A DNA stretch of 64,000 nucleotides from Motacilla alba alba (Eukaryota; Chordata; Aves; Passeriformes; Motacillidae), in contig NC_052019.1 in NCBI RefSeq assembly GCF_015832195.1, positions 43,403,016 to 43,467,015 on the forward strand, written 5' to 3'. Below the pieces are notes generated by a model, which saw only the letters and a list, made by a program, of their open reading frames with translations, was not told the origin of the DNA and did not search any database. Made by a program: the position numbers and the translations under genes. This document shows positions 11,900 to 24,300 of this stretch, in pieces (position 1 is the stretch's first letter; each line of letters opens with the position of its first letter).

Positions 11900-12197
11900 T
11901 GAGAGTGACCTTTTATATGGGTGCATAATGATAGGACAAGTGGTAACGCTTTTAAACTAAAAGAAGAGAGCTTTAGATGAAATTTTATTTAAAAATCCCA
12001 TATTCAGAGGGTGGTAAGGCACTGCAACAGGTTCCTCTCAGCTCTGGATGTTCCTTCCATGGAAGTGTTCAAGGCAAAGTTGTATGTGGCTTTGATCAAC
12101 CTGGTCTAGTGGGTGGCATCCCTACCCATGGCAAGAGGTTGGAACTAGATAATCTTTAAGGTCTCTTCCAATCCAAACCTTTCTGTGATTCTGTAAC
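11900..12197 (+). mobile_element. CR1 LINE, second 3' fragment, other subfamily
   Basis: Contains AGGGTGGTAAGGCACTGCAACAGG, CCATGGCAAGAGGTTGGAACTAGA and ends GGTCTCTTCCAATCC...TCTGTGATTCTGTAAC. It follows another CR1 end in the same orientation, so this is either two insertions or a nested pair. Confidence 0.85.
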
Positions 12198-15100
12198 ACT
12201 ATATACTTCTTATTTTTAAATACTTCACTGTAACTGTGATAGACTACTGTGGTGAATATTTAAGCATAGTTCAATATGCCACTATGTTTTCTTCTTCTTT
12301 TTTTCTTTTTTTTTTTTAAGGCTTCCGATAAATTAATAAGACTGTAAGTGTTCTTATTATGGTTTCACTAAAGACTCGAAATAGGAATGGATGCTGGCCT
12401 ATTAGGGTAACAGCTCATTTAAAGAAATGTATAGTATAATCTACCAAGTGTAACGGTGTTGTCTCTGAGCTCAGGAAGCATTCTTTCCAAAGTTCTATGT
12501 AATTAAAAGATAATTTACTGAGATTTCTAACTAACTAGACTCACACAAACTAACTCACACGTGGGTATGCCAGAGCCAAGGTTTCACAACCCAGGATAAA
12601 ACTGTCATCCAAAAATCCACTAAGAAATAAAACTGATGTAACATAACTGAGGTTCCTCCACTCCTCCACTTAGGAAGACTGGAAGAATCATTGGTTCTTG
12701 TACTATATCTTGGCACACATTGAAACTAAATCTAAACTTTAAGGAGCAGGGAGTACTGCCATTTCTAGGGACCATAATTCCTCCCTCACATGCTGTTGTT
12801 TATTGGTTTTGGAACTGCAAGATGAAATAGTAAGGCCATATAATTCTTTATTGAAAATGCTATGGCAGAGGTGCTTGATGCTCAGCAGAGCTAGTAACAC
12901 CATCCCCTCACAGTCTGAATCCAGAATCTATTGCCTAGATGTCTGAGCATGCATGTCTCTCTTTGGAGAGCTGTTTTCCAACGTTAGGTCTGGTATTTCT
13001 TTACATAAATTCAGGAAGCAGCTTCCAAGTGCTGCTGTTGAGCCTGGGTGCAGAGATGGATGGCATTTGGCTGCTGTCTGGGACAGCAGAGCAGAAGCCA
13101 GCTTAGGAATTTGGTAGAATTGTCTAGAGGACTTTAGGAGAAACTGAGAGGATACTTCTGTTTAAATTGTTTGGTCTCAGAAGCACGGGAAGCATCAGCC
13201 AGCACACGGAGGAAAAGCCCTTTGTATGAAACCTCTCCTCATAAGTAGATCATTAAGGAGCGAGCCTCTGAAGCGCTGCCTCCTGCAGATGCTGATAGAA
13301 TCTAGTTTGCTTCTTTCTGTTGCTGCTCTAAGCATTTTAAAAGCACTCCATAATTATTTTTGCTGTGATAATTAGGTTGAATCCAAGATAGCCGTCCTTT
13401 TACATCCCTATCTCTTAATCATTTGATAAGCTGTTCTATCACACAGAGTTAGAAGAGATGGAAGTGTAAAGATGGCTTATCACAAGCTCACACTAATCCT
13501 GCTACTCACCCTCTTTGTTCTGGAGGCATTCTTAGCTACTGAGAAATACTTCACCCAAGTGTAAAAGTTAGAGGCATAGCACGTGAACACAAACACAACT
13601 CACTGACAGCACAATTGCAAGTAGTAAAGGTGACATGAGATTTCACTACCAGCTGGTCTTGAATGTTGTGTCATTGATACAATTGTGCAGTACCTCTAGT
13701 GAAGTTACTAATAATTACAACTAACGTTGTATTTACAGTAGTTAGAGAACACAACAACGTTTATGCTTATACTTTTGGTCACAAGTTTTAGTCCACAGAA
13801 AAATCAGGCTTTCTAATGAAATTCCCGAAAGTTTCTGCTTTCTGTGACCCAGGGCATGCCTGCAGCATCAGAAAGATATTTTCTGTTGAAGACAAAAAAT
13901 GACCAAGTGTACCTACAAAGGTAAACCAGACATCTTTTAGAAGAGCTCTCTTACAGTAGATTTATATGCCATTTTTTTGTGTTGCCTATTTTATCCATTT
14001 GTCCCTAAAGGAGTGTACTTTACGCAAAGAATTGAATTACACTCCCCAATTACCAGTCACAGGTGTACTACAAGGAGAAAATCCCTAAGATAGAAGTAGT
14101 TTCATTTAAAGAAACCTACATTACTGTCAACAAACCAGAATGCTCACTGTAAATTAAGTGACCTCTGAACTGTCCCATTTAACACAGATTTTTCTTAGAT
14201 TTGATCTAGATAGCACCTCAGTAAAACAAATCTATACCACATTTGCTTCGTAGCAAGAGATCTGATTTCCAGGAAAGGTGTTAGAAGATAAACATTTCCC
14301 ACTTAAGAACGAATAGAAATACTAGCATTTTTCAAGTCATGTTATATGCCTTACTACGGCCATTATTCCTTATCTTCTCTGAGCAACAGGAAAAAAGAAA
14401 GTTTGCTTTAAATCTTCAGAAAGGTACTTTGGAATTTTGTCTACACATACCTTAAAACCTTCATACTAAGAAAGGAAAGTACTCTAAATGCCTATGAAAA
14501 CCTTTGGTTACTTCTACCTAAATCATATTTCATCTGAATGGTATAAGCCACATTCATACCTTAATGTTAAAAGATGTCCCCAAGCTTTTTTTGAGATACA
14601 GTTTTGCAGATATTTTGCTGCAAAACACAATTTTCAATATAGTACCATCTTAAAATCATTAGTACAGGACAGATAAATGTTACATTTACATGGATAGAAT
14701 CCAGACACTCGGCTGGACTGGTGACTAATGCAAATATGTATATAGATTGGAAATTACTACATTACCTTTAAGTGTTTGTACTTCAATGAACAAAAAAAAA
14801 ATTAAAGATTTCATAATCTATCTTAATTGGTACATATTGATTTACCTGTTTCAAGACAACACTTTAAATAAAGGAAAACTTGTTTTAAAAGTTATATAAC
14901 AGGATTTATTTGAAGAGCTTTACCTATGACTAATACAAGTTAGTGATTTACGAGACAAACCAAAATAAGTTCGCTGCCCCTTTAATAAAATTATTTCTCC
15001 TCTTTAAAACCAGATTTGGTTATCTATGATCCATTGTAAGGGCCTGACAGTAATTTTGAGAATACCTTAATTCACTGTGCTCCAAAAGTCAGTCCACTCA

Positions 15101-16680
15101 CAGTCTGTAATTTCTCATGTGCTGTAAAATGTCACAGGTCAGCACTGCTAGCAAAAGAAGCAATCATGCCTTCCTCCACCCATTCTGTTCTTCCCTACAT
15201 TTCCATCTTCCCTGATCTATACAGCTGTTTAATAAATGAGATCAGTTCCACGATCCAGATTAAAATTAACCCCCCCTTTTTTGGGCTTAAATTTAACATG
15301 GATCAGTTTTTTGATCTGCTTCACCTGCCACCACATAAATCCTTACTCTGGCACAGAAGAGGGAGCAGCATGAGGGCAAGAATGAACTGGGGCACCATAA
15401 ATTAGCACAGAGAATATATAAAGCAGAAAGTATGATTTAAAAAATGGCTTTTAACAGATAGGCATCTAGAAACAGTTGTACTCTATTCTGTTGTTTGTGA
15501 GAGTATTTTTTTGGTTTTTGAGATTATGTGCCAAAAGCACATGATACAATATTGCCACTCCATTATCTGAGAACTTGCTTCTGTCCTCTTTAGGTGCTCA
15601 CCTTTTCTCTTTGTGCTTTAAAGATACAGAGCTGAACCCTGGACTTGTGCTGTGAATCCTTCAAACTCTGTCTTTGGGGAGGAGGAAAGCAACTGACAAC
15701 TTAGGAAAAAAAATCTTTCCTTCTGACAGAAACAAGACAAGACCTCCTTCCTTCTCCACAGGCTGCTAGATTTGCAGGATAGAAATTTTTTCTGTCTCTT
15801 ATAGATTTCTTTCAGATTTGCTAAACCATCTTTTCCAGAGAAGATTTATGTCTGGACCATAGCAAATCCCTTACCTTAGGAATACAGCTGGAGGATATTT
15901 AAGAAAAATATATCCCTAGGGGCTGAGTAGCAGTAGACATATAAAGGCTCAGTCCTCCTTTTCTAATTACAAGTTGTACTCCGAGGTCCAGGGGGAGATT
16001 TGTCCAAGAACTCATAACACATTTTTTGGTGAAAATTAGGTTATCAGCATTACTCTGCTGTTCTGGTTATAAAAATTATGATTATAGCAAGCATGGTATT
16101 TGAGCACATACAGCCAAAGCTACTTCGCTATAACTCTCTGTGTCACTTCATAATCAATAATGAAAAACATCCGTGTTTTCTAACATTATCCCTTCAAAAG
16201 TCATGTCTGAAAACCTGAATTTAATAATTTAATTGTTTCAGATTTGTAAAAAAAAAAAGAATGTTGACGGTTCACCAGCAGGGAAAGTTTTAGTAGGCCC
16301 CAACAGCAGTGCTGCACACTGGGTCAAATACAAGGCCTCCTCCTAGCTAATTGTGATGCAATCTGTGGAGATTCCCTAGAGAAGCACTTGCTTATTAATA
16401 CCTACACAGTGTTCTCTGTTTCCATAACATCTCCCTTAGTATTCACCACTATATTGCCCTTCCAAAGTCACACCTCTCTCTGCTTTCACAAAACCTTCTA
16501 CTTTGTCCTCCTGATAGACCTTTTGGTAGACTCTAATCACTGAGCTACTGACAATGGGGAATGGGTTAACCATGATTTGGGAAAATCCCAAATCTCACAG
16601 TCTGAGTTACACAAAGCCTATCTACCAAATGTGAAATCAGTCACACTGGAATTTTGCAATTTTTTAAAAATTGGGGTTTT

Positions 16681-16737
16681 TGTGGGTTTTTTTGGTTTTG
16701 TTTTTTTTTTTTTTTTTTTTGGGTTTTTTTTTTTTTC
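16681..16737. repeat. Interrupted poly-T tract
   Basis: Long T runs broken by GGG or GG. The minus strand gives a meaningless Lys-rich frame (16,641-16,853). It could be the poly-A end of an old retroposed sequence, but no parent is visible. Confidence 0.8.
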
Positions 16738-18954
16738 CCTGAGCTAATATAAATTTTCATCTGCTGGAAAAATAAGTTGTCATCCTGTAGAAGCCCCCTG
16801 CTCTCTGAATACATTGACTGTGCAGCTGCATGCCTGGGAAGATGCAGAGACAAACAGGCAATGGAAGTTCATATAAGCTGGCATGTCTCTCTTATATTAC
16901 TTGAAATGCAATGAAATATTATTAAGAAGCATTCTTGTGGGAGTATATGAATGCTGATTTTCTCTATGAATAGGCTAATGCTAGACAGGAGATGAACCAT
17001 TCAGCTGCAAGGCAAAAAAAATCTAAAAATCAGAGAGTAGTTGTTAGTAATGTTTTGTTTCTCTGCAAGGACATTTTTGTTCCTTGCTTTGCTCTGGAGT
17101 AAAGTGATTCTTCACCATTTTCAGATACTTTGCATGGCCAGTAGCTGTTACTTTCTACAGAGAAAATAAGAGACAGAAGTAAGACTTGCCAAGGAAGAAA
17201 GCTTTGCTTTGCATTTCTTGCAAATGCAAGGAAAAGAAAATTTTATTTCCTGGAAACTGAGTTGGTTTTAATGTTTGCCATTGTAGCTTATTTTCTCTTC
17301 AGAGTTTGAGGGTGACAAGAGTTAAGAATCTTAAGTATAAAGTACTTAATTGATAGAAGTTTTTGCGAAATCTTTTGAAAAATTGTTTTTAACTTTTTTG
17401 CTAATAATTTGATTTATGCCAAATAAATACTTAGTTCAAGAGAAAAGCTGAGCACCCATCTTTGTGTGCAATTAAACACTTCAAACTGTCAGAGTAGACA
17501 GCTGGAGAGAAACAAAACCTCCAGAATGACTACCAGCCAAATCACACATGTAAAACCCCGTGTTTTAAGGTCCCTCCTTGTTCAATATGGTATTCAATAG
17601 GAAGTTTACTGAAATTCTCATAAATTTGCTGAATTAGAGGTCAATGGCTATTGGAGATTTGGGGGTCAAATATCTGCATTGGTAGGTGCCTAAATTATTT
17701 GATATAAAATCCTGTTGGGATTCTTTCAAAAGCATCTAGCAGGTAAGAAGCATCCATAACCCTTTGCATTTTAAAATCATTGGATAAAATGCAAAGACCA
17801 AGTTCCAAGTCTCTTTCTCACCCTTTGAGAGTTAGTTCCTAGCTGTCAGCTGATACAACCATCCTCCTCTTGCTTGCTCTTCCAGGATTGTGCTCTTTGC
17901 AGCATAGTACTCCAGCTCCAAAAGACTCCCTAATTTCCCACTTTGCATAAATTGATGGGTAAGAAATATTGATGCAAGGAAGGAAAGGGGAGTTTTAACT
18001 TTTTTGGCCAAGTTAAAATTAAGTCCTAATATTTTATATTGCAGGCAAATGATCTATTAATGTACTATATCTGGAGCCAACAGCAGCTCCTCAGCAGATA
18101 TGCTCTGAAGGAAGGTCCCTTCTGTTCTTTCTGAGAGCAGTTTCTAGATTCTGGGTGCTCTCTAAATAAAAAAAATCTTCATTTGCAGCCCTAATTTGTA
18201 CCCTAATCTCCAGGGAGTACAGAACTGCAGCTACATGCCCTGTATGGCGCAGCCCTTTAGCTGGCCCAGAGCAGCTCCCTGCTCAGTGGCACTTGTTGGA
18301 TGGCCTACAGGGGCTACACTCCATGAGCACACGTAGCTCAGGATGAATCTCACTCCAGCCCCTGAAAGTTAGGCACAGCCACTGTTGGTAGAAATCTGGC
18401 CATTAACTGTCTTGCTGAAGGCAAAATAAAGAACCAGAAATACTCAGAATTCAAGTGAATTTGTCCTTCAGCTGCCTTTTTGGGTATTTCTGTTGATTTT
18501 TTTTCTTTTGATGTTCTTTCTTATATTTCTCTCCCCAAAATGAGATTCTGTAGTATTTTATTTGCATTAAGGGAAACTTGCATATTGTTGCCATTTATTG
18601 ATCCAAATACAAGCAATGCATAGTTACTATCCAAAATAATCTGGATGATATATTAAGATATTATTTATTTTGAATTTGGACCATTACAGTTCAAGAAGTG
18701 TGCCCTAAATGTAGAGCATGAGTTGTATGCATTTGTCTCTGAGAAATCAGCTTACATGTCCAAGAACTTATATATTTAGAATGTGAGCTGCCAGATACTA
18801 GTGTCTTTATCAAAATAATTATTTAAGTTCAAGCTCGACACCCTTGTTTTAAAAAAATAACAATTTTAGAGACTCTGTCCTTTAAGATGTAGTCACTGGA
18901 AATTGCAATCCTGATGGAGTTCAGCGTTTTTTATTTGTTGGCCCTGGCAGCTGT

Positions 18955-18986
18955 GTATTAGTAAAATAAATAAATTAAATAAACAG
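18955..18986. repeat. AT-rich simple repeat (TAAA)n
   Basis: Imperfect AAATAAAT units; a comparable TAA-rich stretch lies at 19,838-19,866. Confidence 0.6.
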
Positions 18987-19377
18987 AAACATCTGTTCCA
19001 GTCACTAGAGGCTTATTGCTGGAGTTATCTGCATCAGATGGGAGGAGACACTCTAGTTGAGGAGCTTGGCTTTCCAGAGCAGAGATTAGTGAAATCAGTA
19101 GGAATAAATAAGTAGAATTGTGTGACCTGTGGGGAATATCTCACCTGCCAAATGATGACGCTAACTAGTGTTAAAGTTTGAAGTCCTCTAGCATCTATTC
19201 TGCATTATTCATAGGAGTAGAAATCCCATTATATTCCGAGTGCTAGCAGAGCCTCAGTCTGTATCTTATTAAAAGGAAAATCTGTGGCTTAGTTGAGAAC
19301 CTAAGCCTGTAAGGTTTTTCTTTTTGTTCATTATTATTGGATCCAGGATACCTTATATATGTGTAAGAAGAGTATAA

Positions 19378-19386
19378 ATGTGTGTG

Positions 19387-19433
<47 letters not shown>
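19378..19433. repeat. TG/TA microsatellite
   Basis: A short TGTGTGTG run is followed by about 21 perfect TA units (19,391-19,432). Both strands give artefactual Tyr-Ile repeat frames. Confidence 0.95.
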
Positions 19434-19435
<2 letters not shown>

Positions 19436-20088
19436 CTATACACATAATTTTTTGCAGGTGAATGCACTGGACAGTTGTCATGCACAGAAAGCAAAAAAAG
19501 GCAACGTAATAATGCCTCAGAATTCCAATTCCATTAATAGCTCAATAAACCTGAGAGAGCAGACAAAATAGGTATATCTCTGCAAGTATTCCTGTGCTGG
19601 TATTCCTACATGCTAAATTAATCAAGCTTTACAATTTTCAAAAATATGCAAAATAAATTCTTCATCCGCTGGACACGTGTAACTTGCTAATTTCATGAAA
19701 ACAACATGGGAAAGTTGTATATAGCTGTAGGAAAAAAAGTGGCAGAATAAACTAGAATGTTTCACTTTTTGATTGTAATCTGCAAAGTCAAATTGAAGTT
19801 GCTTACTGGGTTTGCAACTGTATCCAGGAATACATTATAATAATAAATAATAAAATAAAAATGAAAACAGAATTAAAGTTTATAGACTTCTGAAGATGAT
19901 TGCACTACTGAAGTGCTATAGTTGTATAGTGCATGGTTATTTCAAATGCCAAAACCAGATTTCTTTGAAACTAGTTCTGTACTGAATACTAAGCACTTCA
20001 GAAAATAATTTCTGGTAGTTAATCTGTTCCCAGCAGAAACTTACAAGTTGGCTTCTTTTGATAGAACTTGCTCTCTTCTGGGAATCAT

Positions 20089-20600
20089 GGAACATAGAAT
20101 TGTTTGTGTTGGAAGGGACCCTAAAAGTCATCCAATTCCAACTCTGCCGTGGGCAGCAATACCTTCCATTAAACCAGGTTGCTCAAATGCCATCCAATGG
20201 TCTTGAACACTTCCAGGGAGGGGGCAGCCACAGCTGCTCTGGGCAACCTGTTCCAGTGCCTCACCACCCTCACAGTAAGGAATTTCTTCCTAATTTCTAA
20301 TCTAATCTAATCTTGATCTACCTTCTCTCTGTTTAAAGCCTTTTCCTCTTGTCTTATAAATGTCCACATAAAAAGTTCCTCTTCAGCTTTCTTGCAGGCC
20401 TTCCTTAGGTACTGCTAGGCTGCTATAAAGTCTCCATGGAGCCTTCTTTTCTCCAGGTCAAAGAACCCAAACTCTGTCTCAGCCTTTCTTCCTAGGAGTA
20501 GTGCTCCAGCCAGTAGTGCTCCAGATCATTCCATGGCACTCCACTGGACTCACTCCAACAGGTCCACCCACAGCCTTCTTGTGTTCCCCGCTTTATTCCT
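20089..20600 (-). mobile_element. CR1 LINE, 3' fragment
   Basis: Starts with the reverse-complement end (CATGGAACATAGAATTGTTTGTGTTGGAAGG) and runs through CAACCTGTTCCAGTGCCTCACCACCCTCAC into the ACTCACTCCAACAGGTCC block. It includes an expanded short repeat (CTAAT)n near 20,298-20,314. Confidence 0.88.
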
Positions 20601-20635
20601 CACCTTCTTCTGGTTCAATTGTAACAACCAGGGAC

Positions 20636-21330
20636 TCATAGAAACAGAATCATTTATGTTGGAAGAGATCTCTGGAAGCCACCTTGGTCAAGACCTTGCT
20701 CAGAGCAGGACCAATTAAATCTGGTTGCTCAGGGCTTTTTCCAGCCCAGATTCAAATGCTTCCAAAGTTTCTAAGAATGGAGATTCCACAACCTCTCTGG
20801 GCCAGTTTTCCAGTATTGGACTGCCCTCATGGTAACAAAGTTGTTTCTGATACCTCGTGGGAATTTCTGTTTTCTAACTTACTCCCATGGCCTCTTGTCC
20901 TATCGCTCTGCCCCTTCAGTAAAAGATAAGGGCATGCTGCCAGCTCACATTCAACTCAATTTCAAACAAACTCCACCACTATCTCCAAATCCTTTTTTGT
21001 GGAGCTGCTCTTTACCCATCTGGCTTCTAGCCTGTCCTATTGCATGAAGTTATTCCGTCGCTGACACAGGACTTTGCATTTGCCCTAGTTAAACTTTATG
21101 AGGTGACCATCAGCCCATTCATCCAGGATACAGAGGTCCTTGTGAACAGCAGCCCTGCTCTCTAGCCATGCCCTCCAGTTTGGCATCACTTAGAAACATG
21201 CAATACATACAATCCATCCCATCATCTGGGTCTTTATTAAAGATGTTATACAGTATTGACCCTGCTAGTAAGTGATAGCTAGCTGGATTTTGTACCATTG
21301 ATCCTAAATAGTTTCCTGAGGCCTTTTGAT
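20636..21330 (-). mobile_element. CR1 LINE, longer 3' fragment, old copy
   Basis: Starts CATAGAAACAGAATCATTTATGTTGG and continues through GCATTTGCCCTAGTTAAACTTTATGAGG, CATCACTTAGAAAC and the AATCCATCCCATCATCTGGG / TTATTAAAGATGTTATACAG block known from avian CR1 elements. It lies in tandem with the preceding fragment in the same orientation. Confidence 0.85.
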
Positions 21331-24300
21331 GCTTATTCCCTTAATTTCAGTCAGTAGAAACTGTGGCACCATTATTACCATAACATAAGCACTGGAGTGC
21401 TGCCAATGAAGAGATCTGGTTGCAGGTTTAAAGCAAGTGAGCAAGCAGCAGGTAGTGGTAGTGGTAGGGATAGTAACTGAAGCCTAGGAGGAGGTCTCAG
21501 GATCAAAGAGGAGTAAATAAAATGAAGGACAAGGCTCACTGATTATAATTGAAATGGAAAAAAAGTACTTCTGGCACTTCCTTGGCTCAAAAAGTTTCTG
21601 AACACCTTGCGGCTGAAGAGAGAGGTTACTCAAGCTATTTTCATGCTTTTCCTGGAAGTATGGACTATTTGCCATTGCAGAAGATGGGATATGGGGCTGG
21701 ACAAACCCTTCTGAGGCTCACTTCATGAGCCATTATTGCTTACTTGACTTTCCTCTCTTTTCACATTAAAAACATGAAAGTATCAACAGGCTAAGAGGTA
21801 GTGATGTAGAAGTTGGAGAAAAGAAGACGTTGGCTTTGTTTTGATAACCAGGACAATATTGAGAAGGTTGGAGGTTCCCACTATCTTTTTAATTCTTTAG
21901 AAACATCAATTTATTGCAAATAACTGTTACAGTTCTGGGAAGTATTGCATTTACCAGTTCTCTGAACTTTAATCATTGAATGTTCAGCCAAGTAAGTCAG
22001 ATGGATGTGTGTGGGTAAAAGGGATATGTGGTAATTTGAAGGAACATGAGTTTGCCAGCAAAGGCTTCCTCAACTTTGTGTGAGGGTACTCTTTAGTTTC
22101 CAATTTGTATCTCAGTCTGCTAGATAATCTTCAGGCTTGCTGAAGTCAAAGTTGTTAACTTTAAAGTATAGTGCAGCCGATATTTGATTACTAATTGATT
22201 GGCATTTATCTCTCCACTTTTCCCAGGTTTGTATTACTTCTGATTTCCAGTAATGGTAATATGTGTGGACATCACAGATACAAATATCAGGAATTGCAGC
22301 ATGAAGATATTTATTGTATAATAACTAAATTTGATAATTGCAGCTATTTGAAGTAAAATTATAAATGGTTCATATAAAATAATTTTGGTTTCAAGGATAA
22401 TGAGCTGTATAATTTAGTAGCACTGGGAACTAACTTCTTTAAAAGTTGCTGTGGCTAATGCATTTCTCACACTAATTTTATGCTGTTGAAACTCCACCAG
22501 CATTAGTGGAGTTAATCCTAATTTTCATTTACATAAATTCAAAGAAAGCTCAGCCTCAGTAATTTTTTTACATACTGTTTCAAGGGTGCTTGAAATTGCT
22601 AAACCCACTTAATTCCACATAAAAATAAAGCTTAATGTTCTTATGTCACATACAAAACTCTATGACAAACAACAGAACAATGAAATTCTGTTCTTTGACA
22701 TTTTAGATTTGCAATGCTCAGTGAACATTCAGAGGCTTTTTGAGCTGTATTTTTATCAATGAAAAGTCTGTGAAAGTGCTTAAAGAAAAATTAGCTTTCG
22801 TTAATGTTAGCTTGTCCAGTAGTTTCCAGAGATGATGGAAGTGCTTAACTGCCTGTATCAAAGCGAAGAAACAGCATTTGATTTTTAAGACATAAATCGA
22901 ATACTTAGTTTCTTACTCTTTGATCAGCTTTGCTTATACGGGCACGTAATCTGACCCCCTTTACCATCCAATTTTCAACCTCTTTCCCCTCCCTCCCCTT
23001 AGTATTGAGCTTTTATTAAGGCCAGATTTCCCCTCCCCTTCCCCACTACTGCTCCCTCCAGGGAGTAGTCATGCCTCCTGCATTTTTCTCTCCAGTGTTC
23101 AGAAACTCCTCTGATATGTTAAACCCTTATGAAACGCCCACTTCTTGTAACAAGTGCATTTTTTATTTTTTTGTTACTAGGCTGCCACTCTATGGCCGTG
23201 CACATAAACGACAGCTTTAGTTCCACTGGAGTAAGTTGTACTGGAGGAGTTTCTGGGAATGAGTGAGAGAACATCTGGGCTTCATGTCCTACAACGCGAG
23301 TATGAATACTTTAAAAGAGGACAAAGGAAAAATCTACCATATCATGTGTAGGCATTTGCCAGACTGATATCTTAAATATGTTACAGAGAATTTTTTCGTC
23401 ATTAATAATGTGCATCCTGTAGTGCCCTAACATAGACCCTGCTTGTCCTGGCTGTCTAAAATAATGCTAATTTGCATTAGATTTTCAAAGGAAAGCAAAA
23501 GGATAATGCTTTCAAAATACTCTGGCCAGGAAAACAACTAAATGCTTAGACTGACCCATGCCTGGTATCCTTCCTAAGTATGAAGTTTTGATGATTTTGA
23601 ATCTGTGCAAAAGAAGTCATAGAAGTGAATCAAATGTTTTAAGAGTAGACATTTATATGTAGCCATACACAGTGGTTTATATATGGGTTAAAGGGGTATT
23701 AAAATTTTCCTAACAATGGTTTCACTTACACAAGATTAGAATATGCTGTCTAGTAAATTATATAAGTCACTGTTTTCATAGCTGCATCTGAAAATGGAGA
23801 GGATTGCAATTTAGCAGATGTGCCTGTGAGTAGAGTACTGTGAGGAAGTTGTAGATTTGTCTGCCTGTAAGCACTTTTACTTGAGTCCTACCAGTGTCAA
23901 GACCTTTCATAGCCCTTTCATGTTCAAAAGTGTGGGAGTGGCACTCCATATGTGCATCCTATTATTCCTCACCCTTGGACAATTTTGCATGTTTCCATTC
24001 AGAAAGTGGAACAAAAGCAAACTTGAGATGTGTTCCTGCCTTCATTTTTAGCACACCCAAGTTAAGAGGAAAACTCCAAGGTTGATGGAGATCTAATTTC
24101 TTGAAGCTGTTAACTTCTAAAGAGCACAGTCTCTGGTTATGACTTGTCAGTGACCATCAGTTACTACCTGAAATATTGTAAGGGCTTCAAAAATATACCA
24201 TTTTCTGTATAAATAATGCCCACTGCTTGAAAGTGATCTGAAAACCTGAGTCCAAAGCAAATTCATTCGAGTGAATACAAGAGGTCTTATTGCCCAGAGA

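Larger units (their letters stand above)
12198..20088. other. Gene-free AT-rich interval
   Basis: No supported exons, RNA genes or large repeats apart from the listed simple repeats. Open frames are all under 85 codons and without domain similarity. Confidence 0.6.

Noticed and set aside
19243..19571. Tyr-Ile repeat proteins on both strands
   Set aside because: Direct translation of the TA microsatellite.
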